This document shows positions 32,957-43,397 of a DNA stretch of 64,000 nucleotides, piece after piece. This stretch comes from Burkholderia sp. BCC0322. GTDB taxonomy: Bacteria > Pseudomonadota > Gammaproteobacteria > Burkholderiales > Burkholderiaceae. The stretch is from the NCBI RefSeq assembly GCF_902833045.1, contig NZ_CADFDU010000001.1, positions 1,195,927-1,259,926 of the forward strand. Reading direction: 5' to 3'. Position numbers and translations under genes: made by a program. Position 1 is the stretch's first letter; every line of letters starts with the position of its first letter. The notes under the pieces were generated by a model that had not been told where the DNA came from, ran no database searches, and was given only the letters and a program-made list of their open reading frames with translations.

Positions 32957-34291
32957 ATGCATCGGATCATCATCGTAGGCGGAGGCGCGGGCGGCCTTGA
33001 ACTGGCGACGCGGCTCGGCGACCGTTACGGCGCGCGCGGCAATCGTCCCGCGCGTGCGCTTGTCACGCTCGTCGACCGCAATCCGACCCACATCTGGAAA
33101 CCGCTGCTGCACGAGGTTGCGGCCGGCAGCATGGACCCGTTCACGCAGGAGCTCGAATATGCGGCGCAGGCGCGCTGGCATGGCTTCGAGTTCCAGCAGG
33201 GCGGGCTGACCGGGCTCGACCGCGCGGCGAAACGCATCACGCTCTCGCCGGTCAACGACAGCGACGGCGAAGAGCTGTTGCCGGCGCGCGAGCTGGCATA
33301 TGACACGCTCGTGATCGCGATCGGCAGCACGACTCACTTCTTCGGCGTGCAGGGCGCAGCGGAAAATGCGATCGCGCTCGATACCGTCGGCGAGGCCGAG
33401 CGCTTCCGCAAGCGGCTGATCGCCGCGTGCATGCGCGCCGAGCACCAGGCGCCGGCGCCGACCGCGCCGGGCGAGGCGGCCGAGCCGCGCATCCAGGTCG
33501 CGATCGTCGGCGGCGGGGCGACTGGCGTCGAGCTGTCCGCCGAGCTGCGCAACACCGCGCAGGTGTTGTCGGCCTACGGGCTGCACAAGCTCGACCCGCG
33601 GCACGACGTCGGCATCGTGCTGATCGAATCGGGGCCGCGAATCCTCCCGGCGTTGCCGGAGCGCGTGTCGTCGGCGACGGCAGAACTGCTCGAAAAGATC
33701 GGCGTGCGGCTGATGCTCGCCGAGCGCGTGACCGAGGTGGCGCCCGGGGCCGTCCATACGGCGAGCGGCAAGACGGTGCGCGCCGACCTGACGGTCTGGG
33801 CCGCGGGCATCAAGGCGCCGTCTGTGCTCGCCAATCTCGACGGCCTCCAGGTCAACAAGCTCGGCCAGCTCGACGTGCGCCGCACGCTGCAGACCTTCAC
33901 CGACGACAACGTGTTCGCGCTCGGCGATTGTGCGGCATGTGCCTGGCCCGGCAACGAACGCAACGTGCCGCCACGCGCGCAGGCTGCGCACCAGCAGGCA
34001 AGCTTCCTGCTGAAGGCAATCGGCTGCCGGCTCGACGGGCGCCCGCTGCCCGAATTCACCTATCGCGACCTGGGCTCGCTCGTGTCGCTCGGCCATTTCA
34101 GCGCGGTCGGCAACCTGATGGGCGGGCTGATCGGCGGCAACATGCTGATCGAAGGGCTGTTCGCACGCTTCATGTACATGTCGCTGTACCGGATGCACAT
34201 CGCCGCGCTGCACGGCTATCCGCGCATGATGCTCGATACGGTCGCGCACTGGCTGCGGCGCACGACGCTGCCGCGCGTCAAGCTGCACTGA
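32957..34291 (+). CDS. NADH dehydrogenase type II-like FAD/NAD(P) oxidoreductase
   Basis: 444 residues from ATG 32957 (MHRIIIVGGGAGGLELATRLG), with GGGGGAA upstream. Two dinucleotide motifs are seen: FAD at the start (GGGAGG) and NAD near residue 180 (VAIVGGGATGVELSAEL). FAD-contact segments are DNVFALGDCAAC and the C-terminal PRAQAAHQQASFL. A C-terminal hydrophobic stretch (LMGGLIGGNMLIEGLFARFMYMSLYRMHIAALHG) fits membrane attachment, as in NDH-2. It would pass electrons from NADH to quinone without pumping protons. Stand-alone gene. Confidence 0.9.
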   Translation: MHRIIIVGGGAGGLELATRLGDRYGARGNRPARALVTLVDRNPTHIWKPLLHEVAAGSMDPFTQELEYAAQARWHGFEFQQGGLTGLDRAAKRITLSPVNDSDGEELLPARELAYDTLVIAIGSTTHFFGVQGAAENAIALDTVGEAERFRKRLIAACMRAEHQAPAPTAPGEAAEPRIQVAIVGGGATGVELSAELRNTAQVLSAYGLHKLDPRHDVGIVLIESGPRILPALPERVSSATAELLEKIGVRLMLAERVTEVAPGAVHTASGKTVRADLTVWAAGIKAPSVLANLDGLQVNKLGQLDVRRTLQTFTDDNVFALGDCAACAWPGNERNVPPRAQAAHQQASFLLKAIGCRLDGRPLPEFTYRDLGSLVSLGHFSAVGNLMGGLIGGNMLIEGLFARFMYMSLYRMHIAALHGYPRMMLDTVAHWLRRTTLPRVKLH

Positions 34292-34714
34292 ACGCGCGGC
34301 AAGCGCGGGAAGCGCGGGAAGCGGGCGGGCAGTGCGCACGTCGTGCGTCGTTTCCGCCCGTTGTTTCTTGCGGGCAGTCGGGCTGCCATGCCTGCGTGTG
34401 ACGGGCGATATCGAGCGCGTGTTTTTCGTTTCAATCGGCAAGCATCCGATCGCGCGACGGCGATCGACAAGCGGCTTGCCGCATCGCGATTCGACGGACC
34501 GCCTGCGCGTTTCTTCGCTGCCGAATCAAGGCGTCGTAATCGAGTCTTACATATCCGACAGTTGACGCGACAACGGATTATTGGGCATCTTGTCCGGGTT
34601 TCCGTTTGCGGCGGGGTGCCAACCGCCGCGACATTCGCGCCGCGCAACGTCGCGATGCGCCGTCATGCCGTGTCCGTGATCGCATCGGCGGCCCCCCAAT
34701 CGAGGAGTGCATTC
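34292..34714. other. Intergenic stretch upstream of the dienelactone hydrolase gene
   Basis: About 420 bases without a recognisable gene. The first 30 bases contain a short tandem run of AGCGCGGGA. The open frames spanning it are continuations of the hydrolase frame or shadows. No terminator or RNA was recognised. Confidence 0.5.
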
Positions 34715-35590
34715 ATGTTGAAACCCGAAGTCGACAGCCTGGTTCCCCACGTTCCGTTCTCGCGCCGCAAGTTCATGCAGGCCGCGCTGGGCGGTGCCTT
34801 CGCGGCGGCCGTGCTGCCCGTGTCGGCGCAGACGGTCACGACCGACAGCGAAGGGCTGGACGTCGACACCGTCGAGATCCGCTCGGGCGACGCGAGCGTG
34901 CCCGCGTATCGCGCGCAGCCGAAGGACAAGACGAACCTGCCGGTCGTCATCGTGATCCACGAGATCTTCGGCGTGCACGCGCACATCGCCGATGTCTGCC
35001 GCCGTTTCGCGAAGCTCGGTTATCTCGCGATCGCGCCCGACCTGTTCGCGCGGCAGGGCAACGCGGAGAAGTATTCGACGATCAAGGATCTGGTCGAGCA
35101 CATCATCAGCAAGGTGCCCGACCGGCAGGTTACCGAGGATCTCGATGCGACCGTCGCGTGGGCCGGCAAGAACGGCGGCGACTTGTCGCGTCTCGGCGTG
35201 GTCGGGTTCTGCTGGGGTGGCCGCCAGAGCTGGCTGTATGCGGAGCACAACCCGCACGTGCGTGCGGCGGTTGCGTGGTACGGGTTCGTCGAAGGCAAGA
35301 CCGACGAAATGACACCGTTCAACCCGGTCGATCATGCATCGTTGCTGAAGGTGCCGGTGCTCGGGCTGTATGGCGAGAAGGATGCGAACATCACGCAGGC
35401 TTCGCTCGCGGACATGCGCAAGGCGATCCAGGCGAGCGATTCGAAGCTCGCGCGCGAATCGGAGATCGTCGTGTATCCGGATGCCGGTCACGCTTTCTTT
35501 GCCGATTACCGGCCGAGTTACGTGAAGGCCGATGCGGAGGAAAGCTGGAAGCGCGCGATCGCGTGGCTTCACAAGTACGGTGTGATGTAA
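34715..35590 (+). CDS. Dienelactone hydrolase-family protein with Tat signal
   Basis: 291 residues from ATG 34715, with GAGGAG seven bases upstream. The N-terminus holds a twin-arginine motif SRRKFMQAALGG followed by a hydrophobic stretch and AQT, i.e. probable Tat export. The hydrolase core has VVIVIHEIFG, the Cys nucleophile in VGFCWGG, the acid GLYGEKDANI and the His DAGHAFFADYRPSY, so the Cys-Asp-His triad of the family is complete. Substrate could be dienelactone-like or another ester in the periplasm. Confidence 0.92.
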   Translation: MLKPEVDSLVPHVPFSRRKFMQAALGGAFAAAVLPVSAQTVTTDSEGLDVDTVEIRSGDASVPAYRAQPKDKTNLPVVIVIHEIFGVHAHIADVCRRFAKLGYLAIAPDLFARQGNAEKYSTIKDLVEHIISKVPDRQVTEDLDATVAWAGKNGGDLSRLGVVGFCWGGRQSWLYAEHNPHVRAAVAWYGFVEGKTDEMTPFNPVDHASLLKVPVLGLYGEKDANITQASLADMRKAIQASDSKLARESEIVVYPDAGHAFFADYRPSYVKADAEESWKRAIAWLHKYGVM

Positions 35591-35644
35591 ACGGCAAGCG
35601 GCGGCAGAGGCCGCCGCTACGTTACGACTGCGCCGCGCCGGCGC

Positions 35645-36514
35645 TTACGGCGTCGGGCCGGTTGCGATCGGCCGTGACGGATCGGCGCTCCATTCGCTCC
35701 ACGAGCCCGGATACAGCGACGCGCCGTGCAGGCCCGCAACCTCCAGCGCAAGCGCGTTGTGGCATGCGGTGACGCCGGAGCCGCATTGCAGGATCACGCG
35801 GTTCGGTTCGGTGCCCGCCAGCACGGCGGAAAACGCCTCGCGCAGTTCATGGCCGGTCTTGAAGCGGCCGTCGGCGGCCAGGTTGTCCTTGAAGAAGCGG
35901 TTGCGCGCGCCGGGGATGTGGCCGCCCACGCGATCGATCGTTTCGTTTTCGCCCCGGTAGCGATCGGGTGCGCGCGCATCGATCACGACGCGCGTGGGTG
36001 TGTTCACGTTGGCGAGCACGGCAGCCGCGTCGACCGTCGATTCGAGCGGTGCGGCCGAGCGGAAATCGCCGGCGGCCGGATGCGGCACGTCGGTTGCCAG
36101 CGGCTGGCCGGCTGCTTCCCAGGCCTGCAGGCCGCCGTCGAGCACGGCAACCGAATCGTGGCCGAGCCAGCGCAGCAGCCACCACAGGCGCGCCGCATAC
36201 GCGCCGCCTTGTGCGTCGTACGCGACGACCTGCTGGCCCTGCTTGAGGCCGCGGCTCGCGAGCAGCGTGGCGAGTGCGTCGCGGGTCGGCAGTGGATGGC
36301 GGCCGTTGGTGCCCGTCTTGCGTCCCGACAGGTCGCGGTCGAGATGGAGGTACTGGGCGCCGGGGATGTGGCCGGCCGCATACGCAGCTTCGCCGGCAGC
36401 GGGATCGACGAGATCGAAGCGGCAGTCGAACAGCGCAACGCTGCCGGGCGCCGCCGCCAGGCGCTCGGCGAGATTGGCGGCGGAGATGAGCGTGGTGTAG
36501 TGAGTGTGTGGCAT
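35645..36514 (-). CDS. sseA: Thiosulfate/3-mercaptopyruvate sulfurtransferase, two rhodanese domains
   Basis: 289 residues. The first rhodanese domain (about 8-130) is structural (LFDCRFDLVDPAAGEAAYAAGHIPGA). The second (about 165-280) has the catalytic loop CGSGVTACHNALAL; CGSGVT is the mercaptopyruvate-type active site. It transfers sulfur to cyanide or thiols in the cytoplasm. ATG 36514; a terminator of the upstream Rieske gene lies just before it, so it is its own unit. Confidence 0.92.
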   Translation of the reverse strand: MPHTHYTTLISAANLAERLAAAPGSVALFDCRFDLVDPAAGEAAYAAGHIPGAQYLHLDRDLSGRKTGTNGRHPLPTRDALATLLASRGLKQGQQVVAYDAQGGAYAARLWWLLRWLGHDSVAVLDGGLQAWEAAGQPLATDVPHPAAGDFRSAAPLESTVDAAAVLANVNTPTRVVIDARAPDRYRGENETIDRVGGHIPGARNRFFKDNLAADGRFKTGHELREAFSAVLAGTEPNRVILQCGSGVTACHNALALEVAGLHGASLYPGSWSEWSADPSRPIATGPTP

Positions 36515-36562
36515 GACGGCTCCCTGGAGTGCGAATGGCCTGACATTCCAAGTCTAAACAAA

Positions 36563-36588
36563 AAAAGACGGGCCGAAGCCCGTCTTTT
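36563..36588 (-). terminator. Intrinsic terminator of the Rieske oxygenase gene
   Basis: AAAAGACGGGC and GCCCGTCTTTT enclose CGAA, with A and T runs outside. It lies about 45 bases beyond the stop of the minus-strand oxygenase gene. Confidence 0.9.
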
Positions 36589-36631
36589 CGTCTGCCGGAT
36601 GCCGTGCGGCGTCAAAGCGCCGCACCGGCCG

Positions 36632-37738
36632 TCAGAGGTCGCCGAGGTGGCGGCGCAGGAACTCGTGGAAGTGCTGCATGCCGTCTTCCATCGGGCTCTG
36701 GTACGGGCCGACCTGCGACTCGCCGCGCGCCATCAGCGCACGGCGGCCCGCGTCCATCCGCATCGCGATCTCGTCGTCCTCGACGGCGGTTTCCATATAG
36801 GCGGCGCGTTCGGCCTCGACGAATTCGCGTTCGAACAGCGCGATTTCCTCGGGGTAATAGAACTCGACGATGTTGGTCGTCTTCTGCGGACCCTGCGGAA
36901 TCAGCCACGATACGACGAGCACGTGCGGATACCACTCGATCATGAGGCCCGGGTAGTAGACCATCCAGATCGCGCCGAACTCCGGCGGCACGCCGTTACG
37001 GAACTTCAGCACCTGCTCGTGCCATTTCTGGTAAGTCGTGCTGCCCGGTTTCGCGAGGGCGTTGTGCACGCCGACCGTCTGTACGCTGTACCAGTCGCCG
37101 AACTCCCACTTGAGGTCGTCGCACGACACGAAGCTGCCGAGGCCCGGGTGGAACGGGACGACGTGGTAATCCTCGAGGTAGACCTCGATGAACGTCTTCC
37201 AGTTGTAATCGCACTCGTGCACTTCGACGTGATCGAAGAGGTACTCGGAGAAGTCGAAGTGATGCTTCGTGCCGAGGTTGGCGAGGTCGCGCGCGACATT
37301 CCGGCCTTCGGCCTCGAACAGCAGCCCTTGCCAGTTCTGCAGCGGGCTCTTGCCGAGGTTCAGGCACGGCTTGTCGGGGAAGTGCGGCGCGCCGAGCAAC
37401 TGGCCTTCCAGATCGTATGTCCAGCGGTGCAGGGGGCACACGATGTTGTGCGTGTGGCCGCGCCCGTTGAGCATGATCGCCTGCCGGTGGCGGCAGACGT
37501 TCGACAGCAGTTCGATCTGGTTCGCCTGGTTGCGAACCAGCACGCGGCCTTCCTTCTCGGACGGCAGCGCAAAATAATCCCCCGCCTCGGGCACCATCAA
37601 CTCGTGCCCGACGTAACGAGGTCCTTTCTTGAAGAGGGTTTCGATCTCGCGCTCGAGTAGCGCCTCATCGAAGTATGCAGTGACTGGAAGCTGGCTGTGA
37701 GCCGACTTCAACTGAAGCGCGTCGCTCAGATTGGACAT
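36632..37738 (-). CDS. Rieske non-heme iron oxygenase, alpha subunit family
   Basis: 368 residues from ATG 37738 (MSNLSDALQLKSAHSQLP). The Rieske [2Fe-2S] motif is complete, C-x-H-x17-C-x2-H, reading NVCRHRQAIML and NIVCPLHRW. The mononuclear iron site can be seen in TFIEVYLEDYHVVPFHPG, giving the two His ligands, with a later Asp/Glu. Oxygenases of this layout hydroxylate or demethylate aromatic and quaternary-ammonium substrates; the substrate is not evident. No beta subunit or reductase is adjacent, so an unlinked reductase would be needed. Confidence 0.88.
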   Translation of the reverse strand: MSNLSDALQLKSAHSQLPVTAYFDEALLEREIETLFKKGPRYVGHELMVPEAGDYFALPSEKEGRVLVRNQANQIELLSNVCRHRQAIMLNGRGHTHNIVCPLHRWTYDLEGQLLGAPHFPDKPCLNLGKSPLQNWQGLLFEAEGRNVARDLANLGTKHHFDFSEYLFDHVEVHECDYNWKTFIEVYLEDYHVVPFHPGLGSFVSCDDLKWEFGDWYSVQTVGVHNALAKPGSTTYQKWHEQVLKFRNGVPPEFGAIWMVYYPGLMIEWYPHVLVVSWLIPQGPQKTTNIVEFYYPEEIALFEREFVEAERAAYMETAVEDDEIAMRMDAGRRALMARGESQVGPYQSPMEDGMQHFHEFLRRHLGDL

Positions 37739-38009
37739 TCCCACTCCCGGTGTTAGCGTGAAAGCAGTGAACAACCCAACCATCGAAAAATCGATTTAGG
37801 GAAACGGAGAATTATACCCGGTTCGCCTCGTAAGGCCAGTATTAAGTGCCTGATTTGTGTCAATTTTTTGTCGGGCGACAATCGGGGGGCGCACACTATG
37901 TTTCGTAGGTGGGGCCGGAATATGTACCCGGGTGCCCACGACGGCAGGTCGGAAAATTCTCTTTTGCCGTAGAATGTCCGACTTGTTTTGAAATTTGACA
38001 CCCTCGTCC

Positions 38010-38303
38010 ATGGCGAAAACCGCATCCCCAGGCGCCACGCCGCCCGGCAATGGCACCGAACCGTTGCCGGACAATTACGAGATGGCGCTCGCGGAACTCG
38101 AGACGCTGGTTGCCCGGATGGAAGGCGGCGCGTTGAGCCTCGAGGATTCACTGACGGCGTATCGCCGTGGTGCGACCCTCGTTGCGTTTTGCCAACAGCA
38201 GCTCGAGAAAGTGGAGCAGCAGGTTCGCGTGCTAGACGGCGCGACGCTGAAGCCGCTTTCGTCCGGAACGGCCGCCACGGACGGCGAAGACGACGATCTA
38301 TGA
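38010..38303 (+). CDS. xseB: Exodeoxyribonuclease VII small subunit
   Basis: 97 residues from ATG 38010. The XseB core is clear: NYEMALAELETLVARMEGGALSLEDSLTAYRRG, followed by LVAFCQQQLEKVEQQVRVL. It combines with XseA (not in this window) to digest single-stranded DNA. Its stop overlaps the ispA ATG (ATGA), so the two are translationally coupled, as in many proteobacteria. Confidence 0.95.
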   Translation: MAKTASPGATPPGNGTEPLPDNYEMALAELETLVARMEGGALSLEDSLTAYRRGATLVAFCQQQLEKVEQQVRVLDGATLKPLSSGTAATDGEDDDL

Positions 38304-39184
38304 CATTCGAACAATGGATGCGGTCCGTGCTTGACCGTGTCGAGGACGCACTCAGCCTCTATTTGCCCGCTGAAACCGCGGTGCCGGAGAAACTCCACGA
38401 GGCGATGCGCTATGCGGTCCTCGGCGGCGGCAAACGCGTTCGCCCGCTGCTGTGCCATGCAGCAGGCGAACTGACCGGCGCGACGGAAGCGGCGCGCAAT
38501 GCGGCGGCGGCAGCGCTGGAGATGATCCACGTCTACTCGCTCGTGCACGACGACATGCCGTGCATGGACGACGACGCGCTGCGTCGCGGCAAGCCGACCG
38601 TGCACGTGCAGTACGACGAGCCGACCGCACTGCTCGTCGGCGACGCGCTGCAGTCGCAGGCGTTCGTTGCGCTGACCGACGCCGCTGCGCTGTCGCCGGC
38701 GCAGCAGGCCGCGCTCGTGCGCGAGCTGGCGCTGGCGAGCGGTTCGATCGGCATGGCCGGCGGGCAGGCGATCGACCTGGCGAGCGTCGGCCTCAAGCTG
38801 ACGCGCGAGCAGCTCGAGACGATGCACCGGATGAAGACGGGCGCACTGCTGCGCGCGGCCGTGCGGATGGGCGCGCTGGCCGGCGAGACGCCGTCCGCGG
38901 AAACGATGGCTGCGCTCGATGTGTACGCGGGTGCCGTGGGTCTGGCCTTCCAGGTCGTCGACGACATTCTCGACGTCACGACCGATTCGGCGACGCTTGG
39001 CAAGACGGCCGGCAAGGATGCGGCGAACGACAAGCCGACCTATGTATCGATCCTCGGCCTCGAGGCGTCGCGCGAGCTCGCAGCGCAACTGCGCGCCGAA
39101 GCGCACGACGCGCTGAAACCGTTCGGCGCACGCGCACAGCGTCTCGCCGAACTTGCCGACCTGGTAGTGAACCGGGTCAGCTGA
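38300..39184 (+). CDS. ispA: Farnesyl diphosphate synthase (polyprenyl synthetase)
   Basis: 294 residues with both Asp-rich motifs: FARM in LVHDDMPCMDDDALRRG (DD-x4-D type of bacterial short-chain synthases) and SARM in FQVVDDILDVTTD, plus GGGKRVRPLLCHAAGEL near the N-terminus. It condenses IPP with DMAPP/GPP to farnesyl diphosphate. It lies between xseB and dxs in the conserved isoprenoid operon, so it makes use of the precursors started by Dxs. Confidence 0.95.
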   Translation: MTFEQWMRSVLDRVEDALSLYLPAETAVPEKLHEAMRYAVLGGGKRVRPLLCHAAGELTGATEAARNAAAAALEMIHVYSLVHDDMPCMDDDALRRGKPTVHVQYDEPTALLVGDALQSQAFVALTDAAALSPAQQAALVRELALASGSIGMAGGQAIDLASVGLKLTREQLETMHRMKTGALLRAAVRMGALAGETPSAETMAALDVYAGAVGLAFQVVDDILDVTTDSATLGKTAGKDAANDKPTYVSILGLEASRELAAQLRAEAHDALKPFGARAQRLAELADLVVNRVS

Positions 39185-39265
39185 CGCGAAAGCCCGCCGC
39201 CGCGCACATGCTACGGTGCGTGCAACAGAATGCGGGCGCGTTTGATTTCCTACAATGGAACGACG

Positions 39266-41170
39266 ATGTACGACTTGCTGAAAACCATCGACGACCCGGC
39301 GGATTTGCGCCGCCTCGATCGTCGCCAACTGCAACCGCTCGCGGATGAACTGCGCGCGTTCGTGCTCGACAGCGTGTCGAAGACGGGCGGCCATTTGTCG
39401 TCCAACCTCGGGACGGTCGAGCTGACGATCGCGTTGCACTACGTGTTCAACACGCCGAACGATCGGATCGTCTGGGACGTGGGCCACCAGACCTACCCGC
39501 ACAAGATCCTGACGGGCCGCCGTGACCAGATGCATTCGCTGCGCCAGCAGGACGGCATCTCGGGCTTCCCGCGTCGCAGCGAATCCGAATACGACACGTT
39601 CGGCACCGCGCACTCGAGCACGTCGATCTCGGCCGCGCTCGGCATGGCGATCGGCAGTCAGCTGAACGGCGACGACCGCTTCTCGATCGCCGTGATCGGC
39701 GACGGCGCGATGACGGCCGGCATGGCGTTCGAGGCGATGAACAACGCGGGCGTGTCGGAAGATGCGAAAGTGCTCGTGATCCTGAACGACAACGACATGT
39801 CGATCTCGCCGCCGGTCGGCGCGCTGAATCGCCATCTCGCCCGCCTGATGTCGGGCCGCTTCTATGCGGCTGCGCGCGCGGGCGTCGAGCGCGTGCTGAG
39901 CGTTGCGCCGCCGGTGCTGGAACTCGCGCGCAAGCTCGAGGAGCACGCGAAGGGCATGGTCGTGCCGGCTACGCTGTTCGAAGAGTTCGGCTTCAACTAC
40001 ATCGGCCCGATCGACGGTCACGATCTCGATTCGCTGATCCCGACGTTGCAGAACATCCGCGAGCTGCGCGGCCCGCAGTTCCTGCACGTGGTGACGAAGA
40101 AAGGCCAGGGCTACAAGCTCGCCGAAGCCGATCCCGTGCTCTATCACGGCCCGGGCAAGTTCAACCCGGCCGAAGGCATCAAGCCGTCGGCCGCGCCCGC
40201 GAAGAAGACGTACACGCAGGTGTTCGGCGAGTGGCTGTGCGATGAAGCCGAGCGCGATACGCGCGTCGTCGGTATCACGCCCGCGATGCGCGAAGGCTCG
40301 GGCATGGTCGAGTTCGAGAAGCGCTTCAAGGAGCGCTACTACGACGTCGGCATCGCCGAGCAGCACGCGGTGACGTTCGCGGGCGGCCTCGCAACCGAAG
40401 GGCTGAAGCCGGTCGTCGCGATCTACTCGACGTTCCTGCAGCGTGCGTACGACCAGCTGATCCACGACGTCGCGCTGCAGAACCTGCCGGTCGTGTTCGC
40501 GATCGACCGCGCGGGCCTCGTCGGCGCGGACGGCGCGACGCACGCGGGCGCGTACGATCTCGCGTTCATGCGCTGCATCCCGAACATGACGATCATGGCT
40601 GCGTCCGACGAGAACGAATGCCGCCAGATGCTGCACACGGCGCTGCAGCAGCCGAACCCGACCGCAGTGCGCTATCCGCGCGGCGCGGGCACGGGCGTGG
40701 CGACGGTGAAGGAATTCACCGAAATCCCGCTCGGCAAGGGTGAAGTGCGTCGCCGCACGTCGCAGCCGGAAGGCAAGCGCGTCGCAATCCTCGCGTTCGG
40801 CACGATGGTCGCACCGTCGCTCGCCGCGGCCGAGGAGCTCGATGCAACTGTCGCGAACATGCGCTTCGTGAAGCCGCTCGATGGGGCGCTCGTGCGTGAA
40901 CTCGCCGAGACGCACGATTACCTCGTCACGGTCGAGGAAGGCTGTGTGATGGGCGGCGCGGGCTCGGCCTGCGTGGAAGCCCTGATGGAGAGTGGGGTTA
41001 TCCGACCCGTACTACAATTGGGCCTCCCTGACCTGTTCATCGATCACGGCGACCCCGCGAAGCTGCTGTCGCAATGCGGCCTCGACGGCGCGGGTATCGC
41101 GAAATCGATTCGCGAACGCTTTCTGAATCCGGCGGCCGATGTCGCCGGTCAGGCGAAGCGCGTCGCATAA
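39266..41170 (+). CDS. dxs: 1-deoxy-D-xylulose-5-phosphate synthase
   Basis: 634 residues from ATG 39266 ([18 protein letters not shown]). Transketolase-type motifs: [11 protein letters not shown] and [14 protein letters not shown] (substrate His), the thiamine-diphosphate site [16 protein letters not shown], the catalytic Glu in [15 protein letters not shown] and [15 protein letters not shown]. It condenses pyruvate and glyceraldehyde 3-phosphate in the first step of the MEP pathway. Third gene of xseB-ispA-dxs; a terminator follows. Confidence 0.97.
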   Translation: MYDLLKTIDDPADLRRLDRRQLQPLADELRAFVLDSVSKTGGHLSSNLGTVELTIALHYVFNTPNDRIVWDVGHQTYPHKILTGRRDQMHSLRQQDGISGFPRRSESEYDTFGTAHSSTSISAALGMAIGSQLNGDDRFSIAVIGDGAMTAGMAFEAMNNAGVSEDAKVLVILNDNDMSISPPVGALNRHLARLMSGRFYAAARAGVERVLSVAPPVLELARKLEEHAKGMVVPATLFEEFGFNYIGPIDGHDLDSLIPTLQNIRELRGPQFLHVVTKKGQGYKLAEADPVLYHGPGKFNPAEGIKPSAAPAKKTYTQVFGEWLCDEAERDTRVVGITPAMREGSGMVEFEKRFKERYYDVGIAEQHAVTFAGGLATEGLKPVVAIYSTFLQRAYDQLIHDVALQNLPVVFAIDRAGLVGADGATHAGAYDLAFMRCIPNMTIMAASDENECRQMLHTALQQPNPTAVRYPRGAGTGVATVKEFTEIPLGKGEVRRRTSQPEGKRVAILAFGTMVAPSLAAAEELDATVANMRFVKPLDGALVRELAETHDYLVTVEEGCVMGGAGSACVEALMESGVIRPVLQLGLPDLFIDHGDPAKLLSQCGLDGAGIAKSIRERFLNPAADVAGQAKRVA

Positions 41171-41232
41171 GCTGGCGCCGCCTGCGGGCGGCGTCGGTGC
41201 GACTGGCGCAACCGGTCTTCATTGATGCGGAA

Positions 41233-41256
41233 AACATGGGCCTGCGGGCCCATGTT
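41233..41256 (+). terminator. Intrinsic terminator after dxs
   Basis: AACATGGGCC and GGCCCATGTT pair around TGCG and are followed by GCTTTTCC. It ends the xseB-ispA-dxs transcript before folE2. Confidence 0.8.
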
Positions 41257-41324
41257 GCTTTTCCGGCTGCCGCATGACGCGGCGTGCGCGTCGTCGAACG
41301 CGCGGCTTACAAGGATTGAACAAG

Positions 41325-42134
41325 ATGAACCAGATGAATCCCGCCTTCGTGATGCCCGACGTGCAGAGCACGGTGGATACCCGTCAGATTCCGATTCAGC
41401 GCGTGGGCGTGAAGGCGGTCCGGCATCCGTTGACGGTGTGTACCGAAAGCGGCGACGTGCAGCCGACCGTCGGCGTCTGGAACCTCGATGTCCGCCTGCC
41501 TGCCGATCAGAAGGGCACGCACATGTCGCGCTTCGTCGCGCTGCTCGAAGAGAATCGTGCGCCGCTCACGGTCGAGCGTTTCCGCGCGATGCTCGCGTCG
41601 ATGCTCGAGAAGCTGGAAGCCGAGGCCGGTCGCATCGAAGTCACGTTTCCGTACTTCGTGAACAAGACGGCGCCGGTGTCAGGCGTGCAGAGCCTGCTCG
41701 ATTATGAGGTGACGCTCGCGGGCGAAAGCCGCAACGGCGACACGCGCCTGTTCCTGAAGGTGCTCGTGCCCGTGACGAGCCTCTGCCCGTGCTCGAAGAA
41801 GATCTCGCAGTACGGCGCGCACAACCAGCGTTCGCACGTGACGATCGATGCGGAGCTCGCGGCCGACCTGCCGGTCGAGGCGCTGATCCGCATCGCGGAG
41901 GAAGAGGCGTCGTGCGAGCTGTGGGGCCTGCTGAAGCGTCCGGACGAGAAGTTCGTCACCGAGCGTGCCTACGAGAACCCGAAGTTCGTCGAGGATCTCG
42001 TGCGTGACGTCGCGCAGCGTCTCGATGCGGACGAGCGTGTGGTGGCGTACGTGCTCGAAGCCGAGAACTTCGAGTCGATCCACAATCACAGCGCGTATGC
42101 GCTGATCGAGCGCGACAAGCGGCAGGCTGCATAA
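41325..42134 (+). CDS. folE2: GTP cyclohydrolase FolE2 (type IB)
   Basis: 269 residues from ATG 41325 ([14 protein letters not shown]), with AAGGA nine bases upstream. FolE2 motifs: [32 protein letters not shown], the metal-site Cys in [23 protein letters not shown] and the final [15 protein letters not shown]. It converts GTP to dihydroneopterin triphosphate for folate or queuosine and, unlike FolE, can work with metals other than zinc. Whether a FolE1 is also present cannot be seen here. No Zur-type palindrome was noticed in front of it; it is flanked by terminators on both sides. Confidence 0.95.
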   Translation: MNQMNPAFVMPDVQSTVDTRQIPIQRVGVKAVRHPLTVCTESGDVQPTVGVWNLDVRLPADQKGTHMSRFVALLEENRAPLTVERFRAMLASMLEKLEAEAGRIEVTFPYFVNKTAPVSGVQSLLDYEVTLAGESRNGDTRLFLKVLVPVTSLCPCSKKISQYGAHNQRSHVTIDAELAADLPVEALIRIAEEEASCELWGLLKRPDEKFVTERAYENPKFVEDLVRDVAQRLDADERVVAYVLEAENFESIHNHSAYALIERDKRQAA

Positions 42135-42161
42135 CGCCGCGACGTTTTGTCACGCTGATGG

Positions 42162-42191
42162 AACAAGGCCGCTCGAATGAGCGGCCTTGTT
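42162..42191. terminator. Intrinsic terminator between folE2 and tsaD
   Basis: AACAAGGCCGCTC and GAGCGGCCTTGTT enclose GAAT. It lies 27 bases after folE2 and 36 bases after the convergent tsaD stop, so it can serve both. Confidence 0.9.
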
Positions 42192-42226
42192 GTTTGTCGG
42201 TGCGACGTTGCGTCGCGCCGCATGGT

Positions 42227-43267
42227 TCAGCGCGCGAGCGATGCGAGATCCCAGCGCGGCTTCACCGTGAATGCGTAGTCGGCATTCGCCTGCTCGGGCC
42301 AGCGGCCGAGCCGCAATGCGCCTGCGAGTGCGATCATCGCGCCGTTGTCGGTGCAGAGCGCGAGATCGGGGTAGTGTACGTCGAAGCCGCGCTTGGCCGC
42401 GGCGGCCGACAGTGCAGCGCGCAACTGACGGTTCGCGCCGACACCGCCCGCGACCACCAGGCGCTTGAGTTTCGTCTTCTTCAGCGCGGCGAGCGACTTG
42501 GCGACGAGCACGTCGACGGCCGCGTCGACGAAGCCGCGCGCAAGGTCGGCCTTCGCTCGCTCGAGTGCTCCGCCCTCGAGCTTCGCCGCTTCGAACTTCT
42601 TCATCTGCGTGAGCACGGCCGTCTTCAGGCCGCTAAAGCTGAAGTCGAGGTCGCCCGAGTGCAGCATCGGGCGCGGCAGCACGACCGCACCCGGCGTGCC
42701 GGTCTCGGCGAGCTTCGACACTTCCGGGCCGCCCGGGTAGCCGAGGCCGATCAGCTTGGCCGTCTTGTCGAATGCTTCGCCGGCCGCGTCGTCGAGCGTT
42801 TCGCCGAGCGTCTCGTACACGCCGACGTCGGTCACGCGCATCAATTGCGTGTGGCCGCCGGACACCAGCAGCGCCACGAACGGGAAGGGTGGCGGCTCGG
42901 CGACGAGCAGCGGCGACAGCAGGTGGCCTTCGAGGTGATGGATGCCGACGGTCGGCTTGTTCCAGGCGAGCGCGAGCGCATTCGCGATACTCGCGCCGAC
43001 CAGCAGCGCGCCGGCGAGGCCGGGGCCCTGCGTGAACGCGATCGCGTCGATGTCGTCGCGGCGCGTGCCGCTTTGCGCCATCACTTCCTCGAGCAGCGGC
43101 AGCGCGCGGCGGATGTGGTCGCGCGACGCGAGCTCGGGCACGACGCCGCCGTATTCGCGGTGCATGGCGATCTGCGAGTGGAGCGCGTGTGCGAGCAGGC
43201 CGCGCTGCGTGTCGTAGAGCGCGAGGCCGGTTTCGTCACAGGAGCTTTCGATGCCGAGAACGAGCAT
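42227..43267 (-). CDS. tsaD: tRNA N6-threonylcarbamoyladenosine transferase subunit TsaD
   Basis: 346 residues from ATG 43267 ([19 protein letters not shown]). Metal-binding HHLEGH, nucleotide-binding [40 protein letters not shown] and [14 protein letters not shown] are all intact, as in the Kae1/YgjD family. With TsaB, TsaC and TsaE it makes t6A at position 37 of ANN-decoding tRNAs. The longer upstream frame (to 43399) overlaps the divergent gene and is not needed. In many genomes tsaD lies beside rpsU, as it does here once the flavoprotein gene is skipped. Confidence 0.96.
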   Translation of the reverse strand: MLVLGIESSCDETGLALYDTQRGLLAHALHSQIAMHREYGGVVPELASRDHIRRALPLLEEVMAQSGTRRDDIDAIAFTQGPGLAGALLVGASIANALALAWNKPTVGIHHLEGHLLSPLLVAEPPPFPFVALLVSGGHTQLMRVTDVGVYETLGETLDDAAGEAFDKTAKLIGLGYPGGPEVSKLAETGTPGAVVLPRPMLHSGDLDFSFSGLKTAVLTQMKKFEAAKLEGGALERAKADLARGFVDAAVDVLVAKSLAALKKTKLKRLVVAGGVGANRQLRAALSAAAAKRGFDVHYPDLALCTDNGAMIALAGALRLGRWPEQANADYAFTVKPRWDLASLAR

Positions 43268-43397
43268 GGGTACGGGCAGGGCGCGCCGTATCGGGCACGC
43301 CGCAGGAAGGTCAACGTAACCGGAAAGTATAGCAGGCGGGGGCCTGTCGCCGCCGGCAGCGGCCCGGGTCCGATGCCGGGCGGGTACAATTCGCGCC

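Noticed and set aside
34292-34325. Short tandem AGCGCGGGA repeats after the NDH-2-like gene
   Set aside because: Only two or three imperfect units in GC-rich intergenic DNA; not distinctive.
38075-40915. 946-codon open frame on the minus strand opposite xseB-ispA-dxs
   Set aside because: It is antisense to three clearly conserved genes and has the Arg/His/Val-rich composition of a GC-rich shadow frame. The same applies to other very long antisense frames, e.g. 29968-32784, 8208-10823, 47741-49999 and 1033-3423.
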